The position numbers and the translations under genes are program-made. The notes beneath the pieces are model-generated. The model was not told where the DNA came from. It did not search any database and was given only the letters and a program-made list of their open reading frames with translations. From assembly GCF_001412105.1 (NCBI RefSeq), contig NZ_LKST01000004.1, positions 1-64,000 on the forward strand: a stretch of DNA of 64,000 nt, read 5' to 3'. Shown piece after piece: positions 7,538-16,487 of the stretch. Within the stretch, counting starts at the first letter, position 1. Each line of letters starts with the position of its first letter. Source of the DNA: Corynebacterium oculi (GTDB lineage Bacteria; Actinomycetota; Actinomycetes; Mycobacteriales; Mycobacteriaceae).

Positions 7538-9043
7538 CTAGCTCAGCCGCATGGTGCCGTTCTTTTCCAGGTTGAGGTGGAAGGAGAAGGCGGTGCCGAG
7601 GTCGTGCGGGGTGTGCAGGTGCTTGCCCTGGAGGGCACGCTCGTAGTATTCCTCCAGCTGCGGGCGGTAATCCGGGTGCGCGATGGAGATGAGCTTCTTG
7701 GCGCGGTCGCGCGGGGCGAGGCCGCGCAGGTCGGCGTAGCCGTACTCGGTAATGACCACCATGACGTCGTGCTCGGTGTGGTCGATGTGGGAGGCAAAGG
7801 GCACGATGGCGGAGATGGCGCCGTCCTTGGCCACCGAGGGGGAGATGAAGGAGGAGATGAAGGCGTTACGGGTGAAGTCCCCGGAACCACCGATGCCGTT
7901 CATCACCCGGGAGCCGGAAACGTTGGTGGAGTTGATGTTGCCGTACATGTCCGCCTCGATCATGCCGTTGGTAGCAATCAGGCCCACGCGGCGGATCACC
8001 TCGGGGTGGTTGGAGATCTGCTGGGGGCGCAAAATGATGGACTCGCGGTAGCGGGCGGCCTCATTGTTCATCTTCTCCGCGTACTGGGGCGAGAGGGAGA
8101 AGGAGGTGGCGGAGGCCACGGTCATCTTGCCGGCGTCGATGAGGTCCACCATGCCGTCCTGGATCACCTCGGTGTAGGCCTGGATGTTCTCGAACTTGGA
8201 GTCCAGCAGGCCCGTCATCACGGCGTTGGGCACGTTGCCCACGCCGGATTGCATCACGTACTGGTCATAGGCCAGGCGGCCGGCGGCCACCTCTCCCTCC
8301 AGGAAGTCCAGGAAGTTACCGGCGATCTGCTTGGAGATGTCATCGGCGGGCTTGAAGGGGGCGTTGCGGTCGGGGGCGTTAGTCTCCACCACGGCCACTA
8401 CCTTGTTCGGGTCAATGTCAATGGTGGTGGTGCCGATGCGATCCCCCGCGGAGGAAATGGGGATGGGGGTGCGGTTGGGCAGGGCGGGAATGCGGTAGAT
8501 ATCGTGCATGCCCTCCAGGTCACGGGATTGCCAGGAGTTCACCTCGATGATGATCTTCTCTGCCGCGTCCAGGAACTCCACGTTATTGCCCACGGCGGAG
8601 GAGGGCACGATGGCCCCGTCTTCGGTGATCCGCACGGCCTCCACGATGGCGGCGTTCATGGTGCCAAAGAAGCCCTGCTCCACAAACATGCCCAGGTGCG
8701 AGAGGTGAATGTCCGCGTACTTCATCTGCGCGGAGTTGATCTTGCCGCGCATCACGGGGTCGGACTGGTAGGGGGTGCGGAAGTTCACGGCGTCGGCCTC
8801 GGCCAGCACGCCGTCGGCGTCGGAGGCGGTGGAGGCGCCCGTGAACACGTCGATGGCATAGTCCTCGCCGCGAGCGTGGGCCTCCTTGGCCCGCTCGGCG
8901 ATCGCGGTGGGCAGTACCTTGGGATACCCCGCCCCCGTGAAGCCGGACATTCCCACCTTGTCTCCGTAATTGATGAACTCCGCTGCCTCCTGCGCGCTCA
9001 TGACCTTGCCGCGCAGCTGGGCGTTCGCAATCCTCTCGGACAC
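7538..9043 (-). CDS. actA: acetyl-CoA hydrolase/transferase family (succinyl-CoA:acetate CoA-transferase)
   Basis: The 501-aa class I CoA-transferase begins SERIANAQLRGKVMSAQEAAEFI and matches the C. glutamicum ActA/Cat family. That enzyme moves CoA between succinyl-CoA or propionyl-CoA and acetate. Family glycine-rich segments are visible (GMSGFTGAGYPK near the N-terminus; NGIGGSGDFTRNAF near residue 390). The start is GTG with AAGGAGG about 6 nt upstream. The link to acetate metabolism suggests control by RamA, but I see no strong G5/C5 site in its promoter. Confidence 0.92.
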   Translation of the reverse strand: MSERIANAQLRGKVMSAQEAAEFINYGDKVGMSGFTGAGYPKVLPTAIAERAKEAHARGEDYAIDVFTGASTASDADGVLAEADAVNFRTPYQSDPVMRGKINSAQMKYADIHLSHLGMFVEQGFFGTMNAAIVEAVRITEDGAIVPSSAVGNNVEFLDAAEKIIIEVNSWQSRDLEGMHDIYRIPALPNRTPIPISSAGDRIGTTTIDIDPNKVVAVVETNAPDRNAPFKPADDISKQIAGNFLDFLEGEVAAGRLAYDQYVMQSGVGNVPNAVMTGLLDSKFENIQAYTEVIQDGMVDLIDAGKMTVASATSFSLSPQYAEKMNNEAARYRESIILRPQQISNHPEVIRRVGLIATNGMIEADMYGNINSTNVSGSRVMNGIGGSGDFTRNAFISSFISPSVAKDGAISAIVPFASHIDHTEHDVMVVITEYGYADLRGLAPRDRAKKLISIAHPDYRPQLEEYYERALQGKHLHTPHDLGTAFSFHLNLEKNGTMRLS

Positions 9044-9217
9044 CTTATCCTCCTTGACGTGCTGATTATCGCCGCCCCAGGAACGTGATCCCCGCCCCGC
9101 GACGGCAAAGAGTTACCAGGCCCACAGTAGCCGATATATCCGCCCGGCGCCGCTTCCTTGGCGCCCATGGAGGCGTCGATAAGCCCCGGTTTGAGCCCCG
9201 GTGACCCTCACGCCACA

Positions 9218-10372
9218 ATGTCCCTTGTGACTTTGCAGATCGGAGACCTCCGCCTCGACTCCCCGGTGGTGCTGGCCCCCATGGCGGGCGTAACCAACAT
9301 GGCCTTCCGTACCCTGTGCCGGGAGATCGAACAAGAGCGCACGGGTACCTCCGCGGCCCTCTACGTGTGCGAGATGATTACGGCGCGCGCCCTGATCGAG
9401 CGCAACCCCAAGACCATGCACATGACGGCCTTTGCCCCCGAGGAAAACCCGCGCAGCCTCCAGCTTTATACCACCGATCCGCAGCACACCTACGAGGCCG
9501 CCAGGATGATCGTGGAGGAAAACCTCGCGGATCACATCGACATGAACTTTGGCTGCCCCGTGCCCAAGGTCACCCGGCGCGGGGGCGGCTCCGCGCTGCC
9601 GTACAAGCGGCGCCTCTACGGCAACATCGTGGCCGCCGCCGTGCGCGCCACCGAGGGCACAAACGTGCCGGTCACGGTGAAGTTCCGCATCGGCATTGAC
9701 GACGCCCACCACACCCACCTCGACGCCGGGCGGATCGCCGCCGAGGAGGGCGCGGCCGCCGTGACGCTGCACGCCCGCACCGCCGCCCAGCGTTACTCCG
9801 GCCAGGCCGACTGGGACGAGATCGCCCGCCTGGTGGAACATATGCGCGGCTCCGGGGTGGCGGTGCTGGGCAACGGGGATATTTTCGCCGCCGAGGACGC
9901 CCGCCGCATGATGGAGCACACCGGCTGCGACGGCGTGGAGGTGGGCCGGGGCTGCCTGGGCCGCCCCTGGCTCTTCGCTGAACTCTCCGCCGCCCTGCGC
10001 GGGGTGGCCCCGCCCGCCGAGCCCACCCTGGGCGAGGTCACCCGGATCATCACCCGCCACGCGGAACTCCTGGCCGCCCACGACGGCGAGGAGCGCGCCT
10101 GCCGCGACATGCGCAAGCACATGGGCTGGTACCTGCGCGGCTTCCCCGTGGGCGGGGAACTACGCGGCAGGCTGGCCAAGGTGAGCAGCCTGACCGAGCT
10201 GCGCGCAGAACTGGCCCCCTGGGCCGACTCGCCCGAGACCGCCAAGGATTCCGACGGCGCGCGGGGCCGCCAGGGTTCCTCCTCCAAGGTGGCGCTTCCC
10301 GACGGCTGGTTGGACGACCCGGAGGACGAAACCGTGCCGGTGGGGGCGGACATCGACAACAGCGGAGGTTAA
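9218..10372 (+). CDS. dus: tRNA-dihydrouridine synthase
   Basis: This 384-aa FMN/NADPH enzyme reduces uridines in the tRNA D-loop. It has the DusB/NifR3 motifs: APMAGVTNMAFR at the N-terminus, DMNFGCPVPKVTRRGGGSAL with the catalytic Cys, VTVKFRIG, LHARTAAQRYSG and GNGDIF. The C-terminal 60 residues are a variable acidic tail. The frame is open 60 nt further upstream, but MSLVTLQIGDL at 9218 fits the family. phoU follows 23 bp downstream with its own promoter. Confidence 0.93.
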   Translation: MSLVTLQIGDLRLDSPVVLAPMAGVTNMAFRTLCREIEQERTGTSAALYVCEMITARALIERNPKTMHMTAFAPEENPRSLQLYTTDPQHTYEAARMIVEENLADHIDMNFGCPVPKVTRRGGGSALPYKRRLYGNIVAAAVRATEGTNVPVTVKFRIGIDDAHHTHLDAGRIAAEEGAAAVTLHARTAAQRYSGQADWDEIARLVEHMRGSGVAVLGNGDIFAAEDARRMMEHTGCDGVEVGRGCLGRPWLFAELSAALRGVAPPAEPTLGEVTRIITRHAELLAAHDGEERACRDMRKHMGWYLRGFPVGGELRGRLAKVSSLTELRAELAPWADSPETAKDSDGARGRQGSSSKVALPDGWLDDPEDETVPVGADIDNSGG

Positions 10373-10383
10373 GGTTTTCCTCC

Positions 10384-10389
10384 TATACT
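10384..10389 (+). promoter_or_regulatory. -10 element of a leaderless phoU transcript
   Basis: TATACT is followed by 6 nt and then the phoU ATG at 10396, so the predicted transcription start is the A of the start codon. No ribosome-binding site is present. Confidence 0.6.
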
Positions 10390-10395
10390 GTGCCC

Positions 10396-11070
10396 ATGCG
10401 TACCGCCTATAGAGAGCACCTGGATGCCTTTTCCCACGACCTCGTGGTGATGTGCGACCTCGTAGACGCGGTGATGACCAAAGCCTCCCACGCCCTGCTG
10501 CACACCTCCCTCCAGGCCGCCGAGGAGGCGCTCTCCCTAGAAGAACAGGTCACCGAGATCGCCTCGCGCTGCGAATCCCGCGCCGTGGAACTGCTGGCCC
10601 TGGAGGGCCCCGTGGCCCGCGACCTGCGCCAGGTCATCTCCTCCATCTACATCGTGGAGGACTGCCGCCGCATGGCGGCCCTGGCCATGCACATCGCCAG
10701 CACCGCCAGGCGCAGGCACCCCCAGGCGGTGATCCCCGAGGATCACCAGGAGAACTTTGCGGAACTAGCCCGCCTGGTGGCGGCGATGGCCGCCCAAACC
10801 CGCGACCTGCTCCTGGCCCCCGACGCCCAGGCCGCCGTGGCGCTGAGCAAGGACGACGACTCCGTGGACGCCCTGCACCAGAGCGTCATGGCCGCGCTCA
10901 CCCAGGGGAACTGGAACGGCAGCGTGACCCAGGCCGTGGACGCCACGCTGATTGGGCGCTACTACGAGCGCTACGCGGATCACTGCGTGAGCGTGGCCGC
11001 CCGCGTGATCTACCTCAGCACGGGCATGACCCGCAGCGAATACCTGGCTGCTCAGTCCTCCCGAATGTAG
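10396..11070 (+). CDS. phoU: phosphate transport regulator PhoU
   Basis: The 224-aa protein consists of two three-helix PhoU repeats (about 10-105 and 115-215). Metal-binding acidic segments are visible (VEDCRRMAALAMHIA and GRYYERYADHCVSVA). PhoU links the Pst transporter to phosphate signalling. The ATG at 10396 is chosen because a perfect -10 sits 6 nt before it, which implies a leaderless message. The gene is convergent with pstSCAB, from which it is separated by one small unknown gene. Confidence 0.93.
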   Translation: MRTAYREHLDAFSHDLVVMCDLVDAVMTKASHALLHTSLQAAEEALSLEEQVTEIASRCESRAVELLALEGPVARDLRQVISSIYIVEDCRRMAALAMHIASTARRRHPQAVIPEDHQENFAELARLVAAMAAQTRDLLLAPDAQAAVALSKDDDSVDALHQSVMAALTQGNWNGSVTQAVDATLIGRYYERYADHCVSVAARVIYLSTGMTRSEYLAAQSSRM

Positions 11071-11489
11071 GCGGTGTCTCCGTCCTTGCCGATGATCGCC
11101 CGGGCGGGATACACCTTGTGCTCCGCGTCCCGACACAGGTCTACATCGGTGCCCCGGTTGAGTTGGTAGACGGCGGTATCCTCTCCTTTGCGCGTGATGA
11201 GGTTGATCGGGCCGCCGTCATGCTGCGAGGCGGAGAAGTCCGCGTCCCAGCCGTACACCGCCTTAATGGTATCGGGCTCCGTATAAGGGCAGGCAAACAC
11301 GAACTCCTCAGCGTCAAAGTGATCCGAGACCCGCGCCTGCCCCTGGGAGTGTAATTCCTCGCGGAATGATTCCAGGGGACGATTGTGATACTTGTGCTTT
11401 ATTACGATAACGGCTAGCGACGCCGCGCAGAGAAAGCAAAACACCAAGAAAACAATCAGAGAGATTTTCAAAAAGCGCCGCACCCTCAT
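11052..11489 (-). CDS. hypothetical membrane-anchored protein
   Basis: The 145-aa protein begins MRVRRFLKISLIVFLVF, a positively charged N-terminus followed by a single hydrophobic segment of about 25 residues. An extracytoplasmic domain of about 110 residues contains two cysteines (VFACPY and VDLCRD). I recognise no family. Its 3' end overlaps phoU by 19 bp on the opposite strand. The ATG at 11489 is preferred over an upstream in-frame one because it directly precedes the Arg-rich signal; GGAGGGG lies a few bases before it. Confidence 0.55.
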   Translation of the reverse strand: MRVRRFLKISLIVFLVFCFLCAASLAVIVIKHKYHNRPLESFREELHSQGQARVSDHFDAEEFVFACPYTEPDTIKAVYGWDADFSASQHDGGPINLITRKGEDTAVYQLNRGTDVDLCRDAEHKVYPARAIIGKDGDTAYIRED

Positions 11490-11512
11490 TACCCCTCCTC
11501 CACAGATAATTA

Positions 11513-11558
11513 AGGGCACCGCCGGCAGTGCTGCTATCGCCCCTGCCGGCGGTGCCCT
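11513..11558 (-). terminator. terminator of the pstSCAB operon
   Basis: AGGGCACCGCCGGCAG (11513-11528) pairs perfectly with CTGCCGGCGGTGCCCT (11543-11558) across a 14-nt loop. On the minus strand it is followed by TAATTATCTG. It lies 17 bp past the pstB stop. Confidence 0.75.
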
Positions 11559-11575
11559 CGCTTATGCGGTATTGT

Positions 11576-12349
11576 TTACCCGAAGCGGCCCGCGATGTAA
11601 TCCTCGGTTTCCTTCTGCTCCGGGTTCTCAAAGATCTTGCGGGTGGGCCCGGCCTCCACCAGGCGGCCCGGCTTGCCGGTGGCCTCCAGGGAGAAGAAGG
11701 CCGTCTGATCGGACACGCGCGCCGCCTGCTGCATGTTGTGCGTGACGATCACGATGGTGAACTTCTCCTTCAGCTCGTGAATGAGGTCCTCCACCGCCAG
11801 CGTGGAGATGGGGTCGAGCGCGGAGCAGGGCTCGTCCATGAGCAGCACCTCGGGCTCCACCGCGATCGCGCGGGCGATGCACAGGCGCTGCTGCTGGCCG
11901 CCGGAAAGGCCGCCGCCCGGCTTATCCAGGCGATCCTTGACCTCCTCCCAGAGGTTCGCGCCGCGCAGGGACTTCTCCGCCACCTCCTTGAGCTTCTTCT
12001 TGTTCTTCTCCCCCGCCAGCTTCAGCCCGGCCACCACGTTGTCCTCGATGGACATGGTGGGGAAGGGATTGGCCTTCTGGAACACCATGCCGATGGTGTT
12101 GCGCACCGCCACCGGGTCCACCTTGGCCCCGTAAATATCCTCGCCGTCCAGGAGGATCTTGCCCTTGACGGAGGCGTTCGGGGTGACCTCGTGCATGCGG
12201 TTGATGGTGCGCAGCACCGTGGACTTACCGCAGCCAGACGGGCCGATAAACGCCGTCACCGACTGCGCGGGAACGGAAAGATTGACGCTTTGCACGGCGT
12301 GAAAATCGCCGTAGTAGATGTTGACGTCCCTCAGCTCAAGCTTTGACAT
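11576..12349 (-). CDS. pstB: phosphate ABC transporter ATP-binding protein PstB
   Basis: The 257-aa ATPase energises PstCA. It has Walker [10 protein letters not shown], the signature [15 protein letters not shown], Walker [13 protein letters not shown], and the switch His in VIVTHNM. The start at 12349 is favoured by an AGGAG box 8-9 nt upstream. It is the last gene of pstS-pstC-pstA-pstB. Confidence 0.97.
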   Translation of the reverse strand: MSKLELRDVNIYYGDFHAVQSVNLSVPAQSVTAFIGPSGCGKSTVLRTINRMHEVTPNASVKGKILLDGEDIYGAKVDPVAVRNTIGMVFQKANPFPTMSIEDNVVAGLKLAGEKNKKKLKEVAEKSLRGANLWEEVKDRLDKPGGGLSGGQQQRLCIARAIAVEPEVLLMDEPCSALDPISTLAVEDLIHELKEKFTIVIVTHNMQQAARVSDQTAFFSLEATGKPGRLVEAGPTRKIFENPEQKETEDYIAGRFG

Positions 12350-12367
12350 CTCAAGACTCCTCATTTT

Positions 12368-13273
12368 TTAGCGTTTAACCGAGAACTTGGCGGAAATGAA
12401 CCGCGCCGCGATATTGAGCACCGCGATGATGAGCACCAGCGTGAACGCCGCGCCCCAGAGCTTGTCCACCACCGCGTCCGCGGTGCCAGCCTTGTACATA
12501 TCCACCATCATCAGCGGCAGGGAGGACTGCGGCCCGGAGAAGGGATCCCAGTTAATCACCTGCGTGGAACCCACCAGGATCAGCACGGGGGCGGACTCAC
12601 CCATCACGCGCGCGATAGCCAGCATGATGCCGGTGATGATGCCCGAGAGCGAGGTGGGCAGCACGATCCGCACGATGGTCTTCCACTTGGGCACGCCCAG
12701 GGCATAGGAGGCCTCGCGCAGATCCTGCGGAACGATGCGCAGCATCTCCTCCGTGTTGCGCACGATCACCGGCACCATGAGCAGCACCAGCGCCAGGGAG
12801 ACCGCCATACCGGAGCGCTCGAAGCCAAAGAGCACGATCCACATGGAGTACACGAACAGCGCGGCCACGATGGAGGGCACGCCGGTGAGAATGTCCACCA
12901 TGAACGTGGTGATCCGGCCCAGGCGATTGCCGTTGGCGTACTCCACCAGGTACACGGCGGTAAACACGCCGATGGGAATGGAGATGAGGGAACAGATGGC
13001 GGTTTGCACCAGCGTGCCGATGATCGCGTGCAGCGCGCCACCACCGGGCTGGGTGTACATGATCTTGAACTGCGAGGACGTCCACCAGTCCGCGCTCAGC
13101 ACCGGGCCGAGACCCCGGGAGATGAGCACGAAGAGCACCCACACCAGGGGGATCATCGCCAGGCCCATCGTGGCGTAGACCAGCGTGGTGGCCACCGTGT
13201 TGGTGCTCTTGCGCGCGGCGGAGATGTCCGTGAAAGCGGAGCTCTTGATTTCCGTGATATTCGCGTTAGTCAT
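12368..13273 (-). CDS. pstA: phosphate ABC transporter permease PstA
   Basis: The 301-aa inner-membrane permease has about six transmembrane helices. The ABC-coupling EAA-type loop is visible as EASYALGVPKWKTIVRIVLPTSLSGI. It lies 18 bp upstream of pstB and 15 bp downstream of pstC, within one transcription unit. Confidence 0.96.
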   Translation of the reverse strand: MTNANITEIKSSAFTDISAARKSTNTVATTLVYATMGLAMIPLVWVLFVLISRGLGPVLSADWWTSSQFKIMYTQPGGGALHAIIGTLVQTAICSLISIPIGVFTAVYLVEYANGNRLGRITTFMVDILTGVPSIVAALFVYSMWIVLFGFERSGMAVSLALVLLMVPVIVRNTEEMLRIVPQDLREASYALGVPKWKTIVRIVLPTSLSGIITGIMLAIARVMGESAPVLILVGSTQVINWDPFSGPQSSLPLMMVDMYKAGTADAVVDKLWGAAFTLVLIIAVLNIAARFISAKFSVKR

Positions 13274-13288
13274 AATCCTTCAAGCCTC

Positions 13289-14287
13289 CTACTTCTTGCT
13301 CACCAGGGCGCGAGCAATAGAGTTCACCACGAAAGTCAATAGGAAGAGCACCAGGCCTGCGGCGATGTACGCGCCGGCGGAAATGTTGTTATTGAACTCC
13401 GGGGCGGCGTTGGCGATCGCGGTGGCGAAGGTCGTGCCGCCGTCGAAAAGCGAGAACCTGAAGCCCGAGGACGGCGAGATGACCATGTACAGGGCCATCG
13501 TCTCGCCCAGGGCGCGGCCCAGGCCCAGCATCGCGCCGGAGACGTAGCCGGAGAAGCCGAAGGGCAGCACCGTCATGCGCACCACCTCCCAGCGGGTAGC
13601 GCCGAGCGCCAGCGCCGCCTCGATCTGGCCCTTGGGGGTCTGCACAAAGACCTCGCGGGTGGTGGCGGCGATGATCGGCAGGATCATCACGGCCAGCACG
13701 ATGCCGCCGGTAAAGAGGTTGCGGCCGGTAACAAAGGAGGGCGAGTTCTCATACAGGGAGAACAGGAAGAAGCCTCCCGCCCAGCTCTCCAGCCAGGTGT
13801 AGAACCCGGAGAGCCAGGGGCCGAGCACCTGCCAGCCCCACAGGCCGTACACGATGGAGGGCACCGCGGCCAGCATGTCCACCAGGTATCCCAGCGGCTT
13901 GACCGCGCCCTTGGGGGCGTAGTTGGACAGGAAGATGGCGATGCCCAGGGCCACCGGCATGGCGATGACCAGCGCCACCACCGAGACCAAGACCGTGACC
14001 GCCAGCAGGTTCGGGATACCGAACTGCATGGTGGAGGTGGCCTGCGTCTGCCACTCCCCGGAGTAGGTGAGGAAGCCCCACAGGCCGCCCTCATTGCGCG
14101 AGAGCGAGGGCACCGCGCGCCAGATGAGGAACAGGCCGATGGCCGCGATAAGCACCGTGATCAGCGTGGCGGAGGTGGTGGAAAGGGTTTCAAAAACCCG
14201 ATCCCCGGCGCGCTTGACCTTGGGCGCGGCCTGAGCCTCCTCGCTCGCGCGCTTCGCGCTCGGGGCCTCAGAAAGATGAGTAGCCAT
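13289..14287 (-). CDS. pstC: phosphate ABC transporter permease PstC
   Basis: The 332-aa permease has a hydrophilic N-terminal 30 residues followed by about six membrane helices. The EAA-type coupling loop reads EAALALGATRWEVVRMTVLPFGFSG. It forms the channel with PstA. A 29-bp gap containing a good ribosome-binding site separates it from pstS. Confidence 0.96.
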   Translation of the reverse strand: MATHLSEAPSAKRASEEAQAAPKVKRAGDRVFETLSTTSATLITVLIAAIGLFLIWRAVPSLSRNEGGLWGFLTYSGEWQTQATSTMQFGIPNLLAVTVLVSVVALVIAMPVALGIAIFLSNYAPKGAVKPLGYLVDMLAAVPSIVYGLWGWQVLGPWLSGFYTWLESWAGGFFLFSLYENSPSFVTGRNLFTGGIVLAVMILPIIAATTREVFVQTPKGQIEAALALGATRWEVVRMTVLPFGFSGYVSGAMLGLGRALGETMALYMVISPSSGFRFSLFDGGTTFATAIANAAPEFNNNISAGAYIAAGLVLFLLTFVVNSIARALVSKK

Positions 14288-14316
14288 GAAACAGCGATCC
14301 TTAAGAGAAAACGGGC

Positions 14317-15417
14317 TTACTTGATGGCCTCAACGGCCGTGGTCAGGCGATCGAGGTGGGTGCCGGTGACCGGAATGTAGCCCAGGGACTCCAACTGATC
14401 GTCCTGGGAGTTCAGGGCCACCGTGAGGAAGTCCTTGACGCGATCCGCCGTGCCCTCGGAGGCGCCGGAGTTGGTGTAGTCCGAGCAGACGATCTCATAG
14501 GTGGTGAGCACCAGCGGGTACGCGCCCTGCTCCTGCATGCCAAAGAGGGCCTTGGAATCCACCACCATGTTGTTGCCCTCGCCGGTGAAGGTGAGGTTAT
14601 CCAGGGCCACGCCCACGGAATCCGCGTTCAGGGTGACGGGGCCGGAACCGAAGTCAATGTTCGCGGTCTTGGCGTTCTTCTTCTCATCGACGAAGCCGGA
14701 CTCCACGTAGGTGATCGCGCCGTTGATGGAATCCACCTCGGAGGCCACGCCGGAGGAACCATTGGCGCCAGACCCCACGCCGGAGGGGAAGGTCTGGCCG
14801 GTGGTCTCCCACTCATCGGGAACGGAGGCGCTGAGGAACTTCTGGAAGTTATCCGTGGTGCCGGACTCGTCGGAGCGGTAGATCACCTGAATCTTCTCGT
14901 CCGGCAGATCCACGCCCTCGTTGTCCGCGGCAATGGCCTCATCGTTCCAGCTGGTGATCTCCCCCTTGAAGATCTTGGCCACCGTGGACACGGAGAGGTT
15001 CAGCTCGTCTACCCCCTCCAGGTGGTAGGCCACGGCCACCGGGCCGATCACCAGGGGCAGGTGCCAGGCCTCGGAGCCGCAGCGATCCGCGGCCTTATCC
15101 ACCTGCTCGTCGGACAGCGGGGAATCAGAGCCCGCAAAGTCCACGGTGCCGCCCACGAAGTTCTGGCGGCCGGAGCCGGAACCGGAGGCGTTGTAGGCCA
15201 GGCTCGCGCCGCTGACCTGGGTGCCGTACTGCACGCCAAAGTGATCCATCGCCTTCTGCTGAGAGGAGGCGCCCTCGGCCACGAGCTGGCCGGTGGCGTT
15301 GGAGAGGCCCTCAATGGAACCACCGTCGGCGGAGCCGGTCTCCTCCGAGCAGGCCGCGAGGGCCAGGGAGGAAACGGCGGTGAGGCTCACGACAGCAGCA
15401 AGACGCTTGACATTCAT
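14317..15417 (-). CDS. pstS: phosphate-binding lipoprotein PstS
   Basis: The 366-aa surface lipoprotein captures inorganic phosphate for PstCAB. The start at 15417 gives a textbook lipoprotein signal (MNVKRLAAVVSLTAVSSLALAACS) with lipobox LAAC; AAAGGG lies upstream. Phosphate-ligand segments are visible: GASSQ near the mature N-terminus, and YNASGSGSG and the SDESGTTDNFQ loop. It is the first gene of the operon. The 150-bp upstream region carries an AT-rich stretch that could hold the PhoR site. Confidence 0.96.
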   Translation of the reverse strand: MNVKRLAAVVSLTAVSSLALAACSEETGSADGGSIEGLSNATGQLVAEGASSQQKAMDHFGVQYGTQVSGASLAYNASGSGSGRQNFVGGTVDFAGSDSPLSDEQVDKAADRCGSEAWHLPLVIGPVAVAYHLEGVDELNLSVSTVAKIFKGEITSWNDEAIAADNEGVDLPDEKIQVIYRSDESGTTDNFQKFLSASVPDEWETTGQTFPSGVGSGANGSSGVASEVDSINGAITYVESGFVDEKKNAKTANIDFGSGPVTLNADSVGVALDNLTFTGEGNNMVVDSKALFGMQEQGAYPLVLTTYEIVCSDYTNSGASEGTADRVKDFLTVALNSQDDQLESLGYIPVTGTHLDRLTTAVEAIK

Positions 15418-15524
15418 GGTCACGGGAAACCCTTTCAGCTCTGTGATTGAGAGGTACGGCAGCGAAGGGTACGAAAGTTCCCTTCGCGCGCTCAGAGACA
15501 AAAGGTAGAGCCCGATTGCGTCTA

Positions 15525-15552
15525 AAAAACTAATTCCACGTGAACAAAAAGT
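15525..15552 (-). promoter_or_regulatory. possible PhoR (Pho box) region upstream of pstS
   Basis: On the minus strand the region reads TTAACTTTTTGTTCACG, two imperfect 8-bp half sites resembling direct-repeat Pho boxes. It is the only AT-rich block in the promoter. I cannot recall the corynebacterial consensus well enough to score it. Confidence 0.25.
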
Positions 15553-15573
15553 TAATTTCCCGCCACCATTTGG

Positions 15574-16455
15574 CTAACTACCCTGGGTGTACACCACATG
15601 TTCCTCTACCACCTCGAACCCCCAACGGTGATAGACCTTAAGCGCCGCCCGATTATCCGACTCCACGTATAAAATCACCCGGCGCGCGCCCCGTTGAGCC
15701 AGGCGGAAAAGCCCCGCACGCAGCAGGGGGTCCCCCAGATGACGGCCCCGATAGCCCGCCGCCAGGCCCACCACGTAGACCTCCCCCAGCGCCTCTTCTC
15801 CCCCGTGCCATTTTGTCCAGTGGAAGCCCGCCAGTTCCTCGCCATGAGTGAGGAAAACCACACCTCGGGGATCGAACCAGGAGACCTCCATCGCGCGTTC
15901 CAGGCGTTCCCAATCCCAACCGCCCTGCTCCGGGTGCCAGTCAAAGGCCTCATTATTGGCCCGCAGCCACCGCTCCAGCACTCGATCCCGGCCCCACCTG
16001 GCGCTCAGATCCTCCAGGTCGCTCAGCGCATAGCCCTCGGGAATCTTAGGTGCCTGGGCCGCGCGCTCCAGCGCCTCCCCCTCGATCCCCAATACCTGCA
16101 AGCGGCGCGTGGCACGCATATCCCGAGCCTCCGCCAACCCCCGGGCCCCCTCCAGGTCGCCGTGCGCCCACAGGGGTGCGGGAGGGAGGGCGTCGATAAG
16201 CCGGGTGGCCACCCCCCGCCTGCGGTGCGCGGGATCGACCACCAGCTCCCCCTCCTCCCCCAGGGCCAGCAGGCCCACCACCTCACCGTCCTGCGTGGCG
16301 ACGGCGTGCCGGTGGCCCAGGCGCGGATCGTCCAGGCCCAGCACAAACTGCTCCGAGAACGGGGCGATGCCGTCGGCGCGGCGCGCGCGATCCAGCAGCG
16401 CGTGCGCGGCGCGAGCCTGGGGGGTACCGGGAAGGGAAAGGAGGCGGATATCCAT
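15574..16455 (-). CDS. mshD: mycothiol synthase MshD
   Basis: MshD acetylates Cys-GlcN-Ins with acetyl-CoA, the last step of mycothiol synthesis, and is confined to actinobacteria. The 293-aa protein is a tandem GNAT. The N-terminal half has ELVVDPAHRRRGVATRL and the C-terminal half has VVGLAAGYRGRHLGDPLL, followed by YVESDNRAALKVYHRWGFE. A TACCCT element 8 nt before the ATG suggests leaderless translation. The promoter is interlocked with that of the divergent LmeA-like gene. Confidence 0.93.
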   Translation of the reverse strand: MDIRLLSLPGTPQARAAHALLDRARRADGIAPFSEQFVLGLDDPRLGHRHAVATQDGEVVGLLALGEEGELVVDPAHRRRGVATRLIDALPPAPLWAHGDLEGARGLAEARDMRATRRLQVLGIEGEALERAAQAPKIPEGYALSDLEDLSARWGRDRVLERWLRANNEAFDWHPEQGGWDWERLERAMEVSWFDPRGVVFLTHGEELAGFHWTKWHGGEEALGEVYVVGLAAGYRGRHLGDPLLRAGLFRLAQRGARRVILYVESDNRAALKVYHRWGFEVVEEHVVYTQGS

Positions 16456-16463
16456 GCCCGCCC

Positions 16464-16480
16464 AGGGTACTCACTAGACT
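16464..16480. promoter_or_regulatory. interlocked divergent -10 elements of mshD and the LmeA-like gene
   Basis: TACCCT on the minus strand (16469-16464) lies 8 nt before the mshD ATG. TAGACT on the plus strand (16475-16480) lies 7 nt before the GTG at 16488. Only 5 bp separate the two -10 elements, so both promoters cannot be occupied by polymerase together. Confidence 0.5.
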
Positions 16481-16487
16481 GGCCAAG

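Noticed and set aside
7577..9088. 503-aa plus-strand frame over actA
   Set aside because: It is a Gly/His/Val-rich shadow of a well-recognised CoA-transferase.
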